11,134 nt of DNA from an uncultured Synechococcus sp. (GTDB lineage Bacteria > Cyanobacteriota > Cyanobacteriia > PCC-6307 > Cyanobiaceae), in the NCBI GenBank assembly GCA_913050105.1, contig CAJWZN010000036.1:1-11134 (forward strand), written 5' to 3'. Below the pieces are notes generated by a model. That model searched no databases and was not told where the DNA came from. It saw nothing but the letters and a program-made list of their open reading frames with translations. Below are positions 1 to 6,244 of the stretch, piece by piece (position 1 is the stretch's first letter; each line of letters starts with the position of its first letter). Position numbers and translations under genes: made by a program.

Positions 1-278
1 CGATCCACCTCAGCGCGCACCCGGTTGAACAACTCGGGCACGTTGGAGGTCACTGATCCGATGCTGAGTCCGTAGGCCGATGCGTCAGCCAACTGATGCC
101 TGGCCTGTGCTCCGTAGACCAACAACTTCTTGGGCACACAGCCGCGGATCACACAGGTGCCCCCAACGCGATCCCCCTCAACAATCGCGACCTTCGCACC
201 ATGACGCGCAGCACGCTTGGCAGCGGCCAGTCCACCTGAACCCGCTCCAAGAACGATCAGATCAAAAGACGTTTCCAT
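1..278 (-). CDS. gor: Glutathione-disulfide reductase, N-terminal part (cut by window edge)
   Basis: Only the first 92 codons are present; the gene continues beyond position 1. The translation begins METSFDLIVLGAGSGG and shows the FAD-binding dinucleotide fold (GAGSGG, residues 11-16) and the redox-active disulfide motif GGTCVIRGCVPKK with cysteines at 42 and 47. This pair, with the VPKK tail, is typical of glutathione reductase among the pyridine nucleotide-disulfide oxidoreductases. The family enzyme uses NADPH to regenerate GSH from GSSG in the cytoplasm. The ATG at 278 was chosen because the Rossmann fold starts directly after it; an in-frame GTG three codons upstream is a possible alternative. 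The gene is divergent from a glutathione S-transferase gene, so two glutathione genes share one short control region. Mercuric reductase or dihydrolipoamide dehydrogenase is less likely from the motif, but the NADPH and substrate domains are off the window. Confidence 0.93.
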   Translation of the reverse strand, partial: METSFDLIVLGAGSGGLAAAKRAARHGAKVAIVEGDRVGGTCVIRGCVPKKLLVYGAQARHQLADASAYGLSIGSVTSNVPELFNRVRAEVD

Positions 279-382
279 GACATGCACCGGGAAGGCGATG
301 ATTCTGATGAAGCGGCGTTGCCCTGTCGAGCGACGCTCAGCGACCAAAGGATCTATGAGGGGTTGACGTCCCTTTGCTCCCC
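279..382. promoter_or_regulatory. Divergent gor/gst intergenic region
   Basis: About 100 bp separate the gor start from the gst ATG and must hold both 5' regions. A short perfect palindrome GAGCG-A-CGCTC lies at 328-338, centred between the genes, and could be an operator. No convincing -35/-10 pair is seen: TTGACG at 363-368 has no -10 at a usable distance before the gst start. A purine tract GAGGGG (357-362) is 11 nt before an alternative TTG start at 374 and 20 nt before the ATG at 383. Calling this regulatory is inference from position. Confidence 0.3.
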
Positions 383-1615
383 ATGTCCCATCAACCGGTG
401 GTCCCCGCCGCACTGAGCTGGACCGAGCTCGCAGCACTCGCCGCGCTGGAGACCGATCGAGTGGAGGGGCCCACCAACGCCCAAGCGACTCTGCGTCTGT
501 TTGGACGCCCTGAGGAGGAGGTACTGGTGACGCTGTACAGGGATCACCATGCGTGGTGTCCCTATTGCCAGAAAGTCTGGTTGTGGCTGGAGTTCAAGCG
601 AATTCCCTACCGGATCCGCAAAGTGACCATGCGCTGCTACGGCACAAAGGAACCCTGGTTCCTGGATCGGGTTCCCTCCGGAATGCTGCCAGCGCTGGAC
701 CTGGGCGGGCAGCTGATCACGGAAAGTGACGAGATCCTGCTTGCGCTGGAATCGCGGTTCGGCCCACTGGGCCTGCCGATGAACAGCGCTGAAGGGCTTC
801 GTCTGCGCCAGTTGGAACGGCTGCTGTTTCAGGCCTGGTGCCTATGGCTCTGCAGACCTGGCCTCGGCAAATGGGCGGATCAACGGGCCCGGGAGCAGTT
901 CCGCCAGATCGCGCAGCGGTTTGAAAAGGAGCTGCTCCGACAGGAGGGCCCCTGGCTGGATGCAGAAACACCTGGAAGCGTGGATCTGGTGTTCGTGCCT
1001 TACGTGGAACGAATGAATGCCTCGCTGGCCTATTACAAGGGCTACAACCTGCGGGGGGAGCATCCCGCCATCAACGCCTGGTTCCTCGCCTTGGAGCAGC
1101 TCGACACCTACCGAGGCACGCAGAGTGACATGCACACCCATGTGCATGATCTGCCGCCTCAGATGGGCGGTTGCTGGACGAATGACAGTGCAGAAGCCCG
1201 GTTGATGGTCGATCGGATCGACTGCGGGGATGGACTGGGCGAAGACGAGGCCAGTTGGGGGGATGCTGATGCCGCTCTTCACAGCCGCATCGCCCTGCAG
1301 CGGGTGCTGCGTCACCGTCAACGCCTGCTGGATCTCAATCCACTTGGTGCGGCGAGATTCGACCAACCTCTGCGCTGCGCTCTGACCCGGCTGGTCTCGG
1401 CAGGACAGCCACAACCGGATCACAGGAGTGCCCTGGGACTGCGCCACCTGCGTGATCGAATCTCCGTTCCGCGAGACATGCCACTGCCGGCAGGCCGGTT
1501 GCTTCGCAAGGCCCTGGAAGCCACAGCGGCCCTGGATGGCCAAGAGCAGCCCCGACGTCTGCCGGTGCGGGATCGTTTCGATCAGGACCCCATGCCCTTC
1601 GTCACTTCGTCATAA
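383..1615 (+). CDS. Glutathione S-transferase-type protein with long C-terminal extension
   Basis: The protein has 410 residues from the ATG at 383; a TTG at 374 would add three. The N-terminal thioredoxin-like fold has a WCPYCQKVW motif (C59-P-Y-C62), the cis-proline segment SGMLPAL (Pro103) and the glutathione-contacting TESDEIL segment (about 114-120). An all-helical GST domain follows to about residue 265. The CPYC site is like that of omega/glutaredoxin-like GSTs, so thiol transfer or GSH-dependent reduction is as likely as classical conjugation; the substrate is unknown. Ordinary GSTs have about 200-240 residues, so roughly 140 C-terminal residues (basic, rich in Arg and Leu) are extra. 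Long forms like this are, as I recall, usual in cyanobacteria, so the tail is probably genuine and not a fusion. The gene is divergent from gor, which fits a role in thiol redox. A T7 tract follows the stop, and a ParB-like gene starts 22 nt downstream. Confidence 0.88.
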   Translation: MSHQPVVPAALSWTELAALAALETDRVEGPTNAQATLRLFGRPEEEVLVTLYRDHHAWCPYCQKVWLWLEFKRIPYRIRKVTMRCYGTKEPWFLDRVPSGMLPALDLGGQLITESDEILLALESRFGPLGLPMNSAEGLRLRQLERLLFQAWCLWLCRPGLGKWADQRAREQFRQIAQRFEKELLRQEGPWLDAETPGSVDLVFVPYVERMNASLAYYKGYNLRGEHPAINAWFLALEQLDTYRGTQSDMHTHVHDLPPQMGGCWTNDSAEARLMVDRIDCGDGLGEDEASWGDADAALHSRIALQRVLRHRQRLLDLNPLGAARFDQPLRCALTRLVSAGQPQPDHRSALGLRHLRDRISVPRDMPLPAGRLLRKALEATAALDGQEQPRRLPVRDRFDQDPMPFVTSS

Positions 1616-1626
1616 GGTGTTTTTTT
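1603..1626 (+). terminator. Weak hairpin plus T7 tract after gst
   Basis: CACTT (1603-1607) can pair with AGGTG (1615-1619) around a 7-nt loop, including one T-G wobble, and is followed directly by seven T residues (1620-1626). The stem overlaps the gst stop codon. This has the shape of an intrinsic terminator, but the stem is only 5 bp and the ParB-like gene starts 10 nt further on, so it may act as a partial attenuator or be fortuitous. Confidence 0.33.
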
Positions 1627-1636
1627 CTGCTGTGGC

Positions 1637-2305
1637 GTGACAGCTCAGCCCTCCGGCTACCAACAGATTCCGGAGGTCAGCCGGGCCACCGAGCTGTTTG
1701 AGGTGCCCGTGGCAGCCCTGCATCCCACCCAGTGGTGCGTCGGTCTGGCGGAGGTTTGGTCCAGGCAGCAGGACTTCGCCCTCAAGACAAGGGAGGCGCG
1801 GCTGAGTGAACTGAAGCGAAAACCAGTTCCACTGGTGCGAAATGTCGGAGGGCAATTGTGGATGGTGGATCGCCACCACCGGCTGCGGGCGCTGCTGGAA
1901 CTCGACCGCCAGTCCACCACCTGGGCCTATGTCATTGCAGAACTGCAGGTCGACGATCGGGCCGCAGTGCTCGACGTACTCGATCAACGGGGCTGGCTGT
2001 ATCTGTTCGATGGCCGGGGCAATGGCCCCCGGCGACCGCTGGAGCTGCCCCAATCATTGATGGAACTCGATGACGACCCCTACCGCAGCCTGGTCTGGAA
2101 GCTGAAACAGGAGGGTCTGATCAAACCGCAGCGACAGATCCCGTATCACGAATTCCGCTGGGGCGCCTGGTTGCGAAGTCGGCCCCTGCCCCCGTTCAGT
2201 TCCCGACACCTGAACCCTGCCCTGATTCCCGCCAGACGTCTGGTCTGCTCCCAGGCCGCCTCAGGGCTGCCGGGCTGGAAGGGCGATGGCAGCAAGTGCC
2301 GCTGA
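1637..2305 (+). CDS. ParB-like (ParBc_2-type) domain protein
   Basis: This is a 222-residue protein beginning at GTG 1637, the first start codon after an in-frame stop (the gst TAA at 1613). It has the marks of the ParB/Srx-like fold: LHPTQ at 28-32 (the family's start motif), a region that names partner positions (KRKPVPLVRN), and MVDRHHRLRALLEL with D78-R79-H80-H81-R82, equivalent to the DGHHR ParB/sulfiredoxin box. This best matches the ParBc_2 'putative ParB-like nuclease' family. It lacks the helix-turn-helix DNA-binding and dimerisation domains of chromosome-partitioning ParB, so a segregation role should not be assumed. No catalytic activity can be read from the sequence; ParB-fold proteins include CTPases, kinases and nucleases. 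It lies 22 nt behind gst and probably shares its transcript. Its stop abuts the dnaA stop with no gap. The C-terminal 60 residues show no recognisable motif. Confidence 0.8.
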   Translation: MTAQPSGYQQIPEVSRATELFEVPVAALHPTQWCVGLAEVWSRQQDFALKTREARLSELKRKPVPLVRNVGGQLWMVDRHHRLRALLELDRQSTTWAYVIAELQVDDRAAVLDVLDQRGWLYLFDGRGNGPRRPLELPQSLMELDDDPYRSLVWKLKQEGLIKPQRQIPYHEFRWGAWLRSRPLPPFSSRHLNPALIPARRLVCSQAASGLPGWKGDGSKCR

Positions 2306-2316
2306 TCAGCGCTTGC
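2292..2316. terminator. Dyad spanning the shared ParB-like/dnaA stop codons
   Basis: The stop codons form TGA|TCA at 2303-2308, inside a perfect 12-bp palindrome CGCTGATCAGCG (2300-2311). Flanking GCAAG (2292-2296) and CTTGC (2312-2316) can extend it into a hairpin with a 3-nt bulge and a GATC loop. With no intergenic space, this is the only structure available to stop the two converging transcripts. No T-tract follows on either strand, so termination is inferred from position. Confidence 0.35.
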
Positions 2317-3691
2317 GACGCGAATCGATCTGGAGCAGATCCCGCACTTTCTGAACCTGGCCGGCGAGCTGAGGGTCCGATGCCAGTTTCTTTTCCACCT
2401 TGTCGATTGCGTACATCACTGTGGTGTGGTCCTTGCCACCAAAAGTGTCCCCGATCCTGGGCAGGCTCAGGTCTGTGCCCTGACGCATCAGGTACATCCC
2501 CACCTGACGGGCTTGGCTGACAGCGCGACGACGGGTGCTGCTCCGCATCTCATCGGCCGTGACATCAAACACCTCAGAGACTTTCTCGATCACTTGCTGC
2601 GGGGTGACCTCCACCCCCTGGCCAGTGGGGTCGAGCATGGGCGCCACCGACTCCACCGTCATCGGCAGACCGGTGATCGAGGCAAAGGCCACCGCACGGG
2701 TGAGCGCTCCCTCAAGCTCACGAATGTTGGAGGTGAAACGCCCGGCGATATAGGTGATCAGGTCACGGGGCAAAGCCATGCGTTCCTGTTCGGCCTTCTT
2801 GTGCAGGATCGCCATGCGCGTCTCCAGGTCTGGTGCCTGGATATCCGCAATCAACCCCATCTGGAAGCGGGAGATCAACCGTTGCTGAAGACGGGGGATC
2901 TGACTGGGGGGGCGATCGCTGGCAATCACCACCTGCTTGCCGGCTTCGTGCAGTGCGTTGAAGGTATGGAAAAACTCCTCCTGCGTGTATTCCTTGCCCT
3001 CGATGAACTGGATGTCGTCCACCAGCAGAAGATCAGCGGCCCGATAACGATCTCGGAAGGCTTTCATACCGTCCTTCCGGATGCTGTCGATCAGATCATT
3101 GGTGAAAGTTTCGGTGGAAACGTAGGAAACTCGGGCGGACGGGTCGATCTCCAGGCGGTAGTGACCGATGGCCTGCATCAGGTGGGTTTTGCCCAGGCCG
3201 ACTCCGCCGCAGAGGAACAGTGGATTGAACTCACGCCCGGGGGCCTCCGCAACGGCCAGGGCAGCCGCATGCGCCATGCGGCTGTTGGGCCCAACCACGA
3301 AACGGCCGAACACATAGCGAGGGTTCAGCCCCGGCAGGATCCGCCTCGGAGTACCCGCGGAAGCGGGTTCGGGAGCGGTCACCGCATCCGCGGCCATGGG
3401 CTGAAGCGGCTCGGCCAAGTCTTCTGTGGGGGCCGCCATAGCCGAATCGGCCAGAACCACCACCTGAATCGGACGACCGCAGACGCCACTGGCCAGCTCC
3501 GCAATACTCGGCAGCAGCTGCTCCCTCAGCCGAACGCCGGCAAAGGGGTTGGGCGCCAGCAGGCGCAGCTCTCCATTGGCAAATCCGCTGCACCCGGTAG
3601 GACGGATGAAAGTTTCGAAGGTGGGCTTGCTGAGCTTGGCCTGCAGGCCTTCCTGGACCTTCAGCCAGAGCTCCTCGCCCGTCAAAACCAC
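2306..3691 (-). CDS. dnaA: Chromosomal replication initiator protein DnaA
   Basis: The protein has 461 residues. Domain I is at about 1-80, followed by an Ala/Pro/Glu-rich linker (domain II, about 85-120). The AAA+ domain has Walker A GGVGLGKT (162-169), Walker B LLLVDD (221-226), a sensor-1 region VVIASDRPP (254-262), an arginine-finger segment ISRFQ (Arg275) and sensor 2 SNIRELEGAL (321-330). Domain IV ends in a helix-turn-helix with the DnaA signature DHTTVMYAI (from 421), which contacts DnaA boxes. The reading frame is open to an ATG at 3730, but the GTG at 3691 is preferred because AGGAGG lies 9 nt upstream and homologous sequence begins here. DnaA melts the origin and loads the replicative helicase; in cyanobacteria the gene is often not next to oriC, and no cluster of DnaA boxes is visible here. 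The gene is divergent from the HtrA gene and tail-to-tail with the ParB-like gene. Confidence 0.97.
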   Translation of the reverse strand: MVLTGEELWLKVQEGLQAKLSKPTFETFIRPTGCSGFANGELRLLAPNPFAGVRLREQLLPSIAELASGVCGRPIQVVVLADSAMAAPTEDLAEPLQPMAADAVTAPEPASAGTPRRILPGLNPRYVFGRFVVGPNSRMAHAAALAVAEAPGREFNPLFLCGGVGLGKTHLMQAIGHYRLEIDPSARVSYVSTETFTNDLIDSIRKDGMKAFRDRYRAADLLLVDDIQFIEGKEYTQEEFFHTFNALHEAGKQVVIASDRPPSQIPRLQQRLISRFQMGLIADIQAPDLETRMAILHKKAEQERMALPRDLITYIAGRFTSNIRELEGALTRAVAFASITGLPMTVESVAPMLDPTGQGVEVTPQQVIEKVSEVFDVTADEMRSSTRRRAVSQARQVGMYLMRQGTDLSLPRIGDTFGGKDHTTVMYAIDKVEKKLASDPQLAGQVQKVRDLLQIDSRRKR

Positions 3692-3774
3692 AGCCGCAAT
3701 CCTCCTGAAAGTTGAATCTACGCACGCCATCCGGATCGGGCAGCTTTAAATGTTGCAGCCGTCATCGCTCCTGG
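3692..3774. promoter_or_regulatory. Divergent dnaA/htrA intergenic region
   Basis: This 83-bp gap must contain signals for both genes. The self-complementary TTTAAA at 3745-3750 could serve as a -10 element in either direction, placing a dnaA transcript start about 45 nt before its GTG. No matching -35 hexamer was found on either strand, and no DnaA box (TTWTNCACA) is seen that would suggest autoregulation here. Confidence 0.3.
3701..3706 (-). promoter_or_regulatory. Shine-Dalgarno AGGAGG deciding the dnaA start
   Basis: On the minus strand AGGAGG is followed by 9 nt and then GTG (3691-3689). This full consensus site is unusual in this window, where most starts lack a clear site, and it argues for the GTG over the ATG 13 codons upstream, whose own reading frame would run through the site. 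Confidence 0.75.
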
Positions 3775-4905
3775 ATGCAGCGTCCAAAGCGTTGGATCGG
3801 GCTCAGCCTGATCGTCACCACCCTGACGTCCTGCAGCCTGTTGCCGGACCTGGATCGCCGAAACGCAGAGCTGCCGGAGAGCAAACCTCCGGTGGTGAAC
3901 GATCAGCCCCGTTTCGCACCACTGCAGCCCGGCGAAAATGTGATTGTGCGTGCCGTGGAGCGGGTCGGACCGGCGGTGGTGCGCATCGACACGGTGAAGG
4001 AAATCAGCAATCCGCTCGGACGAATGCTGGGTCTTGGCCCTTCGACACAGCGCCAACAGGGGCAGGGCTCCGGTTTCATCACCCGTGCCAACGGTTTGAT
4101 CTTCACGAACGAGCACGTGGTGCGGGGTGCCGATCGGGTGGCAGTCACCCTGCCCGATGGGCGTCGTTTCAACGGCAAGGTTCTCGGCGGTGATCCGCTC
4201 ACCGATGTCGCCGTGGTGAAAGTTGTTGCCGACAACCTGCCGGTGGCCAGCCTGGGCAATTCCGACCTGCTGCGGCCAGGGGAGTGGGCCATTGCGATCG
4301 GGAATCCCTTCGGCCTGAACAACACCGTGACCGCCGGGATCATCAGCGCCGTCGGACGTACCGACGCCAACATCGGTGAGGGCCAGAGAGTTCCCTATAT
4401 CCAGACGGATGCGGCGGTGAACCCCGGCAACAGCGGTGGTCCGCTGATCAGCGCCACCGGACAGGTGATCGGCATGAACACAGCCATCCGCAAAGCCCCC
4501 GGCGCTGGTCTCAGCTTCGCGGTGCCGATCAATCTCACCAAGCGCATCGCCCAGCAGATCGTGCGCACCGGACAGGCATCGCATCCGTTCATAGGAGTGC
4601 ACCTGCTCGAACTCACCCCCGAAGTGGCCCGCGAGATCAACGCCAACAGCAACCGCTGCAACCTGCCTGAAACCAAGGGCGTTGTCGTGGTTGAGGTTTT
4701 GGAAAGCAGCCCAGCCGAAGCAGGCGGGATCCAGCAGTGCGATCTGATTCTCAGAGTGAACGACACCGCTGTGGACAACCCTGCTGATGTGCAACTGGCT
4801 GTGGACCGGGGGATCGTGGGACGTTCCATGCCGATCACAGTTCAGCGCGACGGCCTGGAGCAAGTGCTCCAGGTTCAGCCGCGGGAGCTGCCACGCGCCC
4901 GCTGA
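3775..4905 (+). CDS. HtrA/Deg-family serine protease, predicted lipoprotein, one PDZ domain
   Basis: The protein has 376 residues from the ATG at 3775. The N-terminus is a basic, then hydrophobic signal ending in the lipobox LTSC, with Cys20 as the lipidation site, so the mature enzyme should be membrane-anchored and face the periplasm. The chymotrypsin-like domain carries the triad His114 (TNEHVV), Asp144 (LTDVAVV) and Ser220 (GNSGGP). A single PDZ domain (about 270-374) follows, starting at HPFIGV. This is the architecture of cyanobacterial HhoA/HhoB/HtrA proteases, which degrade damaged or misfolded exported proteins; I cannot say which of the three is the orthologue. Two cysteines (295 in NRCNLPE and 322 in QQCDLI) flank the conserved PDZ core and could form a disulfide. 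The frame is open upstream to 3712, but only the ATG at 3775 gives a proper signal peptide. The next gene begins 1 nt after the stop. Confidence 0.93.
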   Translation: MQRPKRWIGLSLIVTTLTSCSLLPDLDRRNAELPESKPPVVNDQPRFAPLQPGENVIVRAVERVGPAVVRIDTVKEISNPLGRMLGLGPSTQRQQGQGSGFITRANGLIFTNEHVVRGADRVAVTLPDGRRFNGKVLGGDPLTDVAVVKVVADNLPVASLGNSDLLRPGEWAIAIGNPFGLNNTVTAGIISAVGRTDANIGEGQRVPYIQTDAAVNPGNSGGPLISATGQVIGMNTAIRKAPGAGLSFAVPINLTKRIAQQIVRTGQASHPFIGVHLLELTPEVAREINANSNRCNLPETKGVVVVEVLESSPAEAGGIQQCDLILRVNDTAVDNPADVQLAVDRGIVGRSMPITVQRDGLEQVLQVQPRELPRAR

Positions 4906-4906
4906 G

Positions 4907-5557
4907 ATGCAACCTGAGGCAGGCCTCGTGGTGATGGCGCGCTGGCCGGGTAGCGGCCGTTGCAAGCGACGACTGGCCAAAGATATGGCCGAACATCTGG
5001 GGCTATCGGCCAGCGCGGAACGAAGTGCAAGGTTGCAGCGCCAGCTCTGCAACCACACGCTGAACGTTGTCCGGCGAGAACAGAACCGGGGCAAAATCAG
5101 CCCGGTGCTGGCCATCAGCGGGCTTGGACCCAGGGCTGCCCATCGCTGGGGATGTCAACAGGGCATCCATCGGGTGCGGCTCCAGGGGCAGGGGGGGCTG
5201 GGAACCTTGTTGAAGAAACAACTGCTGCAGGAGCAGCACTGGATAAGACCCACCCTCGTGATCGGGACTGACCTGCCGGACCTCAGTCACAACGATCTGC
5301 GCGATGCGCTGACTCGGTTGAAGCGGTGCGATCTTGTGCTTGGACCAGCTGACGATGGGGGGTACTGGTTGATCGGCTTCAGCAGGCGTCTGATGCGCCA
5401 TCCAGAGCACTGGCCGCTGATCGGCATCCCGTGGGGAGAAGCCACGGTTTGCAAGCGCACCCTGGAGGCTGCTCATGGGAGTGGTTGTTCCACTGCGCTG
5501 CTGCAGCACCGCTGCGATATCGACCATCTTCAGGATCTGAAGCCGTGGCTGGGCTGA
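4907..5557 (+). CDS. TIGR04282/DUF2064-type glycosyltransferase-fold protein
   Basis: The protein has 216 residues. The N-terminal segment ARWPGSGRCKRRL (11-23) matches the family's nucleotide-site pattern P-x-PG-x-x-KTRL, with Arg in place of Thr. Later motifs are GTDLPDL (120-126), GPADDGGYWLIG (146-157) and a terminal CDIDHLQDL. These are characteristic of the DUF2064/TIGR04282 family, named 'arsenosugar biosynthesis glycosyltransferase' from its genomic association with arsM and arsS; related nucleotidyltransferase folds include CofC and MobA. The donor and acceptor are unknown. The ATG at 4907 lies 1 nt after the htrA stop (TGAGATG), and no ribosome site is close, so translation probably depends on coupling. 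The downstream partner overlaps by 13 nt. Oddities are the loss of Thr in the KTRL motif, QGGLG where the family usually has an acidic residue (GDLG), and a G7 run at 5191-5197. Confidence 0.85.
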   Translation: MQPEAGLVVMARWPGSGRCKRRLAKDMAEHLGLSASAERSARLQRQLCNHTLNVVRREQNRGKISPVLAISGLGPRAAHRWGCQQGIHRVRLQGQGGLGTLLKKQLLQEQHWIRPTLVIGTDLPDLSHNDLRDALTRLKRCDLVLGPADDGGYWLIGFSRRLMRHPEHWPLIGIPWGEATVCKRTLEAAHGSGCSTALLQHRCDIDHLQDLKPWLG

Positions 5558-6231
5558 CTGTGCTGATCCCGACGCTTAATGAGGCGTCGCGACTGTCGTT
5601 GCTGCTGGCGGATCTGGCTCAATGGCCACACGCCTTGCAGGTGCTGGTGGTGGATGGCGGGAGCGCGGATGCCACCTGCACAGCAGCTGCCCTTGCCGGA
5701 GCCTCCGTACTGATCAGTCCTGAGCGCGGACGGGGCCAACAACTGGTCCAAGGCATGGCCCACGCCCGCTACGACTGGCGATTGGTCCTCCATGCCGACA
5801 GCCGTCTGCACCATCACTGGGCCGATTCAGTGATGGCTGTTCAGATCCGGGACGGCGGCGAAGAGCGTGGATGGTATTTCGACCTGCGGATCGATGCTGA
5901 GCGTCCGATGTTGCGCCTGTTGGAAGCGAGCGTGGCTTTGCGTTCCAGCCTTGGGCAGCGTCCTTACGGAGACCAGGGCTTGCTGATCCATCGCAACCTT
6001 GCGGAGGCCGCAGGGGGATACAACCCTCTGCCATTGATGGAGGACCTCGACCTGGTGCAACGCATCACAGAGATCGGCCGAATGCAACGCATCGGTTGCA
6101 CGATCACCACCAGTGCACGTCGCTGGCACACCCGCAGCGTTTTGCACCAAGCCAGACTTAATGCACAGCTACGCCGCGACTGGGCCCGAGGCGAAGCTCT
6201 GGATCTGCTGGTGAAGCGTTACGACAGCTGA
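5545..6231 (+). CDS. TIGR04283-type family 2 glycosyltransferase
   Basis: The protein has 228 residues from the GTG at 5545, which lies inside the end of the preceding gene (13-nt overlap); AGGA lies 9 nt upstream. The GT-A fold begins with VLIPTLNEA (6-14), followed by VVDGGSADAT with Asp37, then ERGRGQQL (60-67), a metal/sugar-nucleotide motif LHADS (82-86), YGDQGLL (141-147) and MEDLDLVQR (165-173), where the acidic pair is the likely catalytic region. The order matches TIGR04283, which commonly follows a TIGR04282 gene. The pair is probably functionally linked and co-translated, but the acceptor is not known and arsenosugar synthesis is only a naming association. There is no transmembrane segment, so it should be cytosolic or peripheral. 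A second in-frame GTG at 5560 is a possible start but would cut into the first strand. The gene converges on the GNAT gene with a 6-bp gap. Confidence 0.87.
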   Translation: MAGLTVLIPTLNEASRLSLLLADLAQWPHALQVLVVDGGSADATCTAAALAGASVLISPERGRGQQLVQGMAHARYDWRLVLHADSRLHHHWADSVMAVQIRDGGEERGWYFDLRIDAERPMLRLLEASVALRSSLGQRPYGDQGLLIHRNLAEAAGGYNPLPLMEDLDLVQRITEIGRMQRIGCTITTSARRWHTRSVLHQARLNAQLRRDWARGEALDLLVKRYDS

Positions 6232-6244
6232 GGCAGGTCAGCTG
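6225..6244. terminator. Dyad containing both stop codons of a convergent gene pair
   Basis: CAGCTGA (6225-6231) and TCAGCTG (6238-6244) are perfect 7-nt inverted arms around the 6-nt spacer ggcagg. Each arm ends in the TGA stop of one of the two converging genes. The stem could form in RNA from either strand and is the only candidate terminator between them. No T-tract follows, so function is inferred from position. Confidence 0.38.

Noticed and set aside
842..1543. 233-codon open frame opposite gst
   Set aside because: It is a shadow of the GST gene with no recognisable motif.
2391..2399. Possible DnaA box TTTTCCACC in dnaA (and ATTTCCACA on the minus strand in ridA near 10389-10397)
   Set aside because: Each is a single site with a mismatch to TTTTCCACA, inside a gene and with no cluster nearby. 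Such near-matches are expected by chance, so there is no case for an origin here.
2912..2919. HIP1 octamer GCGATCGC
   Set aside because: I saw only one copy, so there is no enrichment. It was used only as weak negative evidence about the type of cyanobacterium.
2426..3715. Long open frame of 429 codons on the strand opposite dnaA
   Set aside because: It mirrors dnaA, which has every AAA+ and DnaA motif intact. The antisense protein has a low-complexity His/Gly/Gln-rich composition typical of the reverse of GC-rich genes.
2306..3730. dnaA beginning at the upstream ATG (474 residues)
   Set aside because: A full AGGAGG site 9 nt before the GTG at 3691 supports the 461-residue form, and the 13 extra residues have no resemblance to DnaA domain I.
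3718..5115. 465-codon open frame opposite the HtrA protease gene
   Set aside because: The plus-strand protease has a full catalytic triad, signal peptide and PDZ domain. The reverse frame spans a gene boundary and shows no domain.
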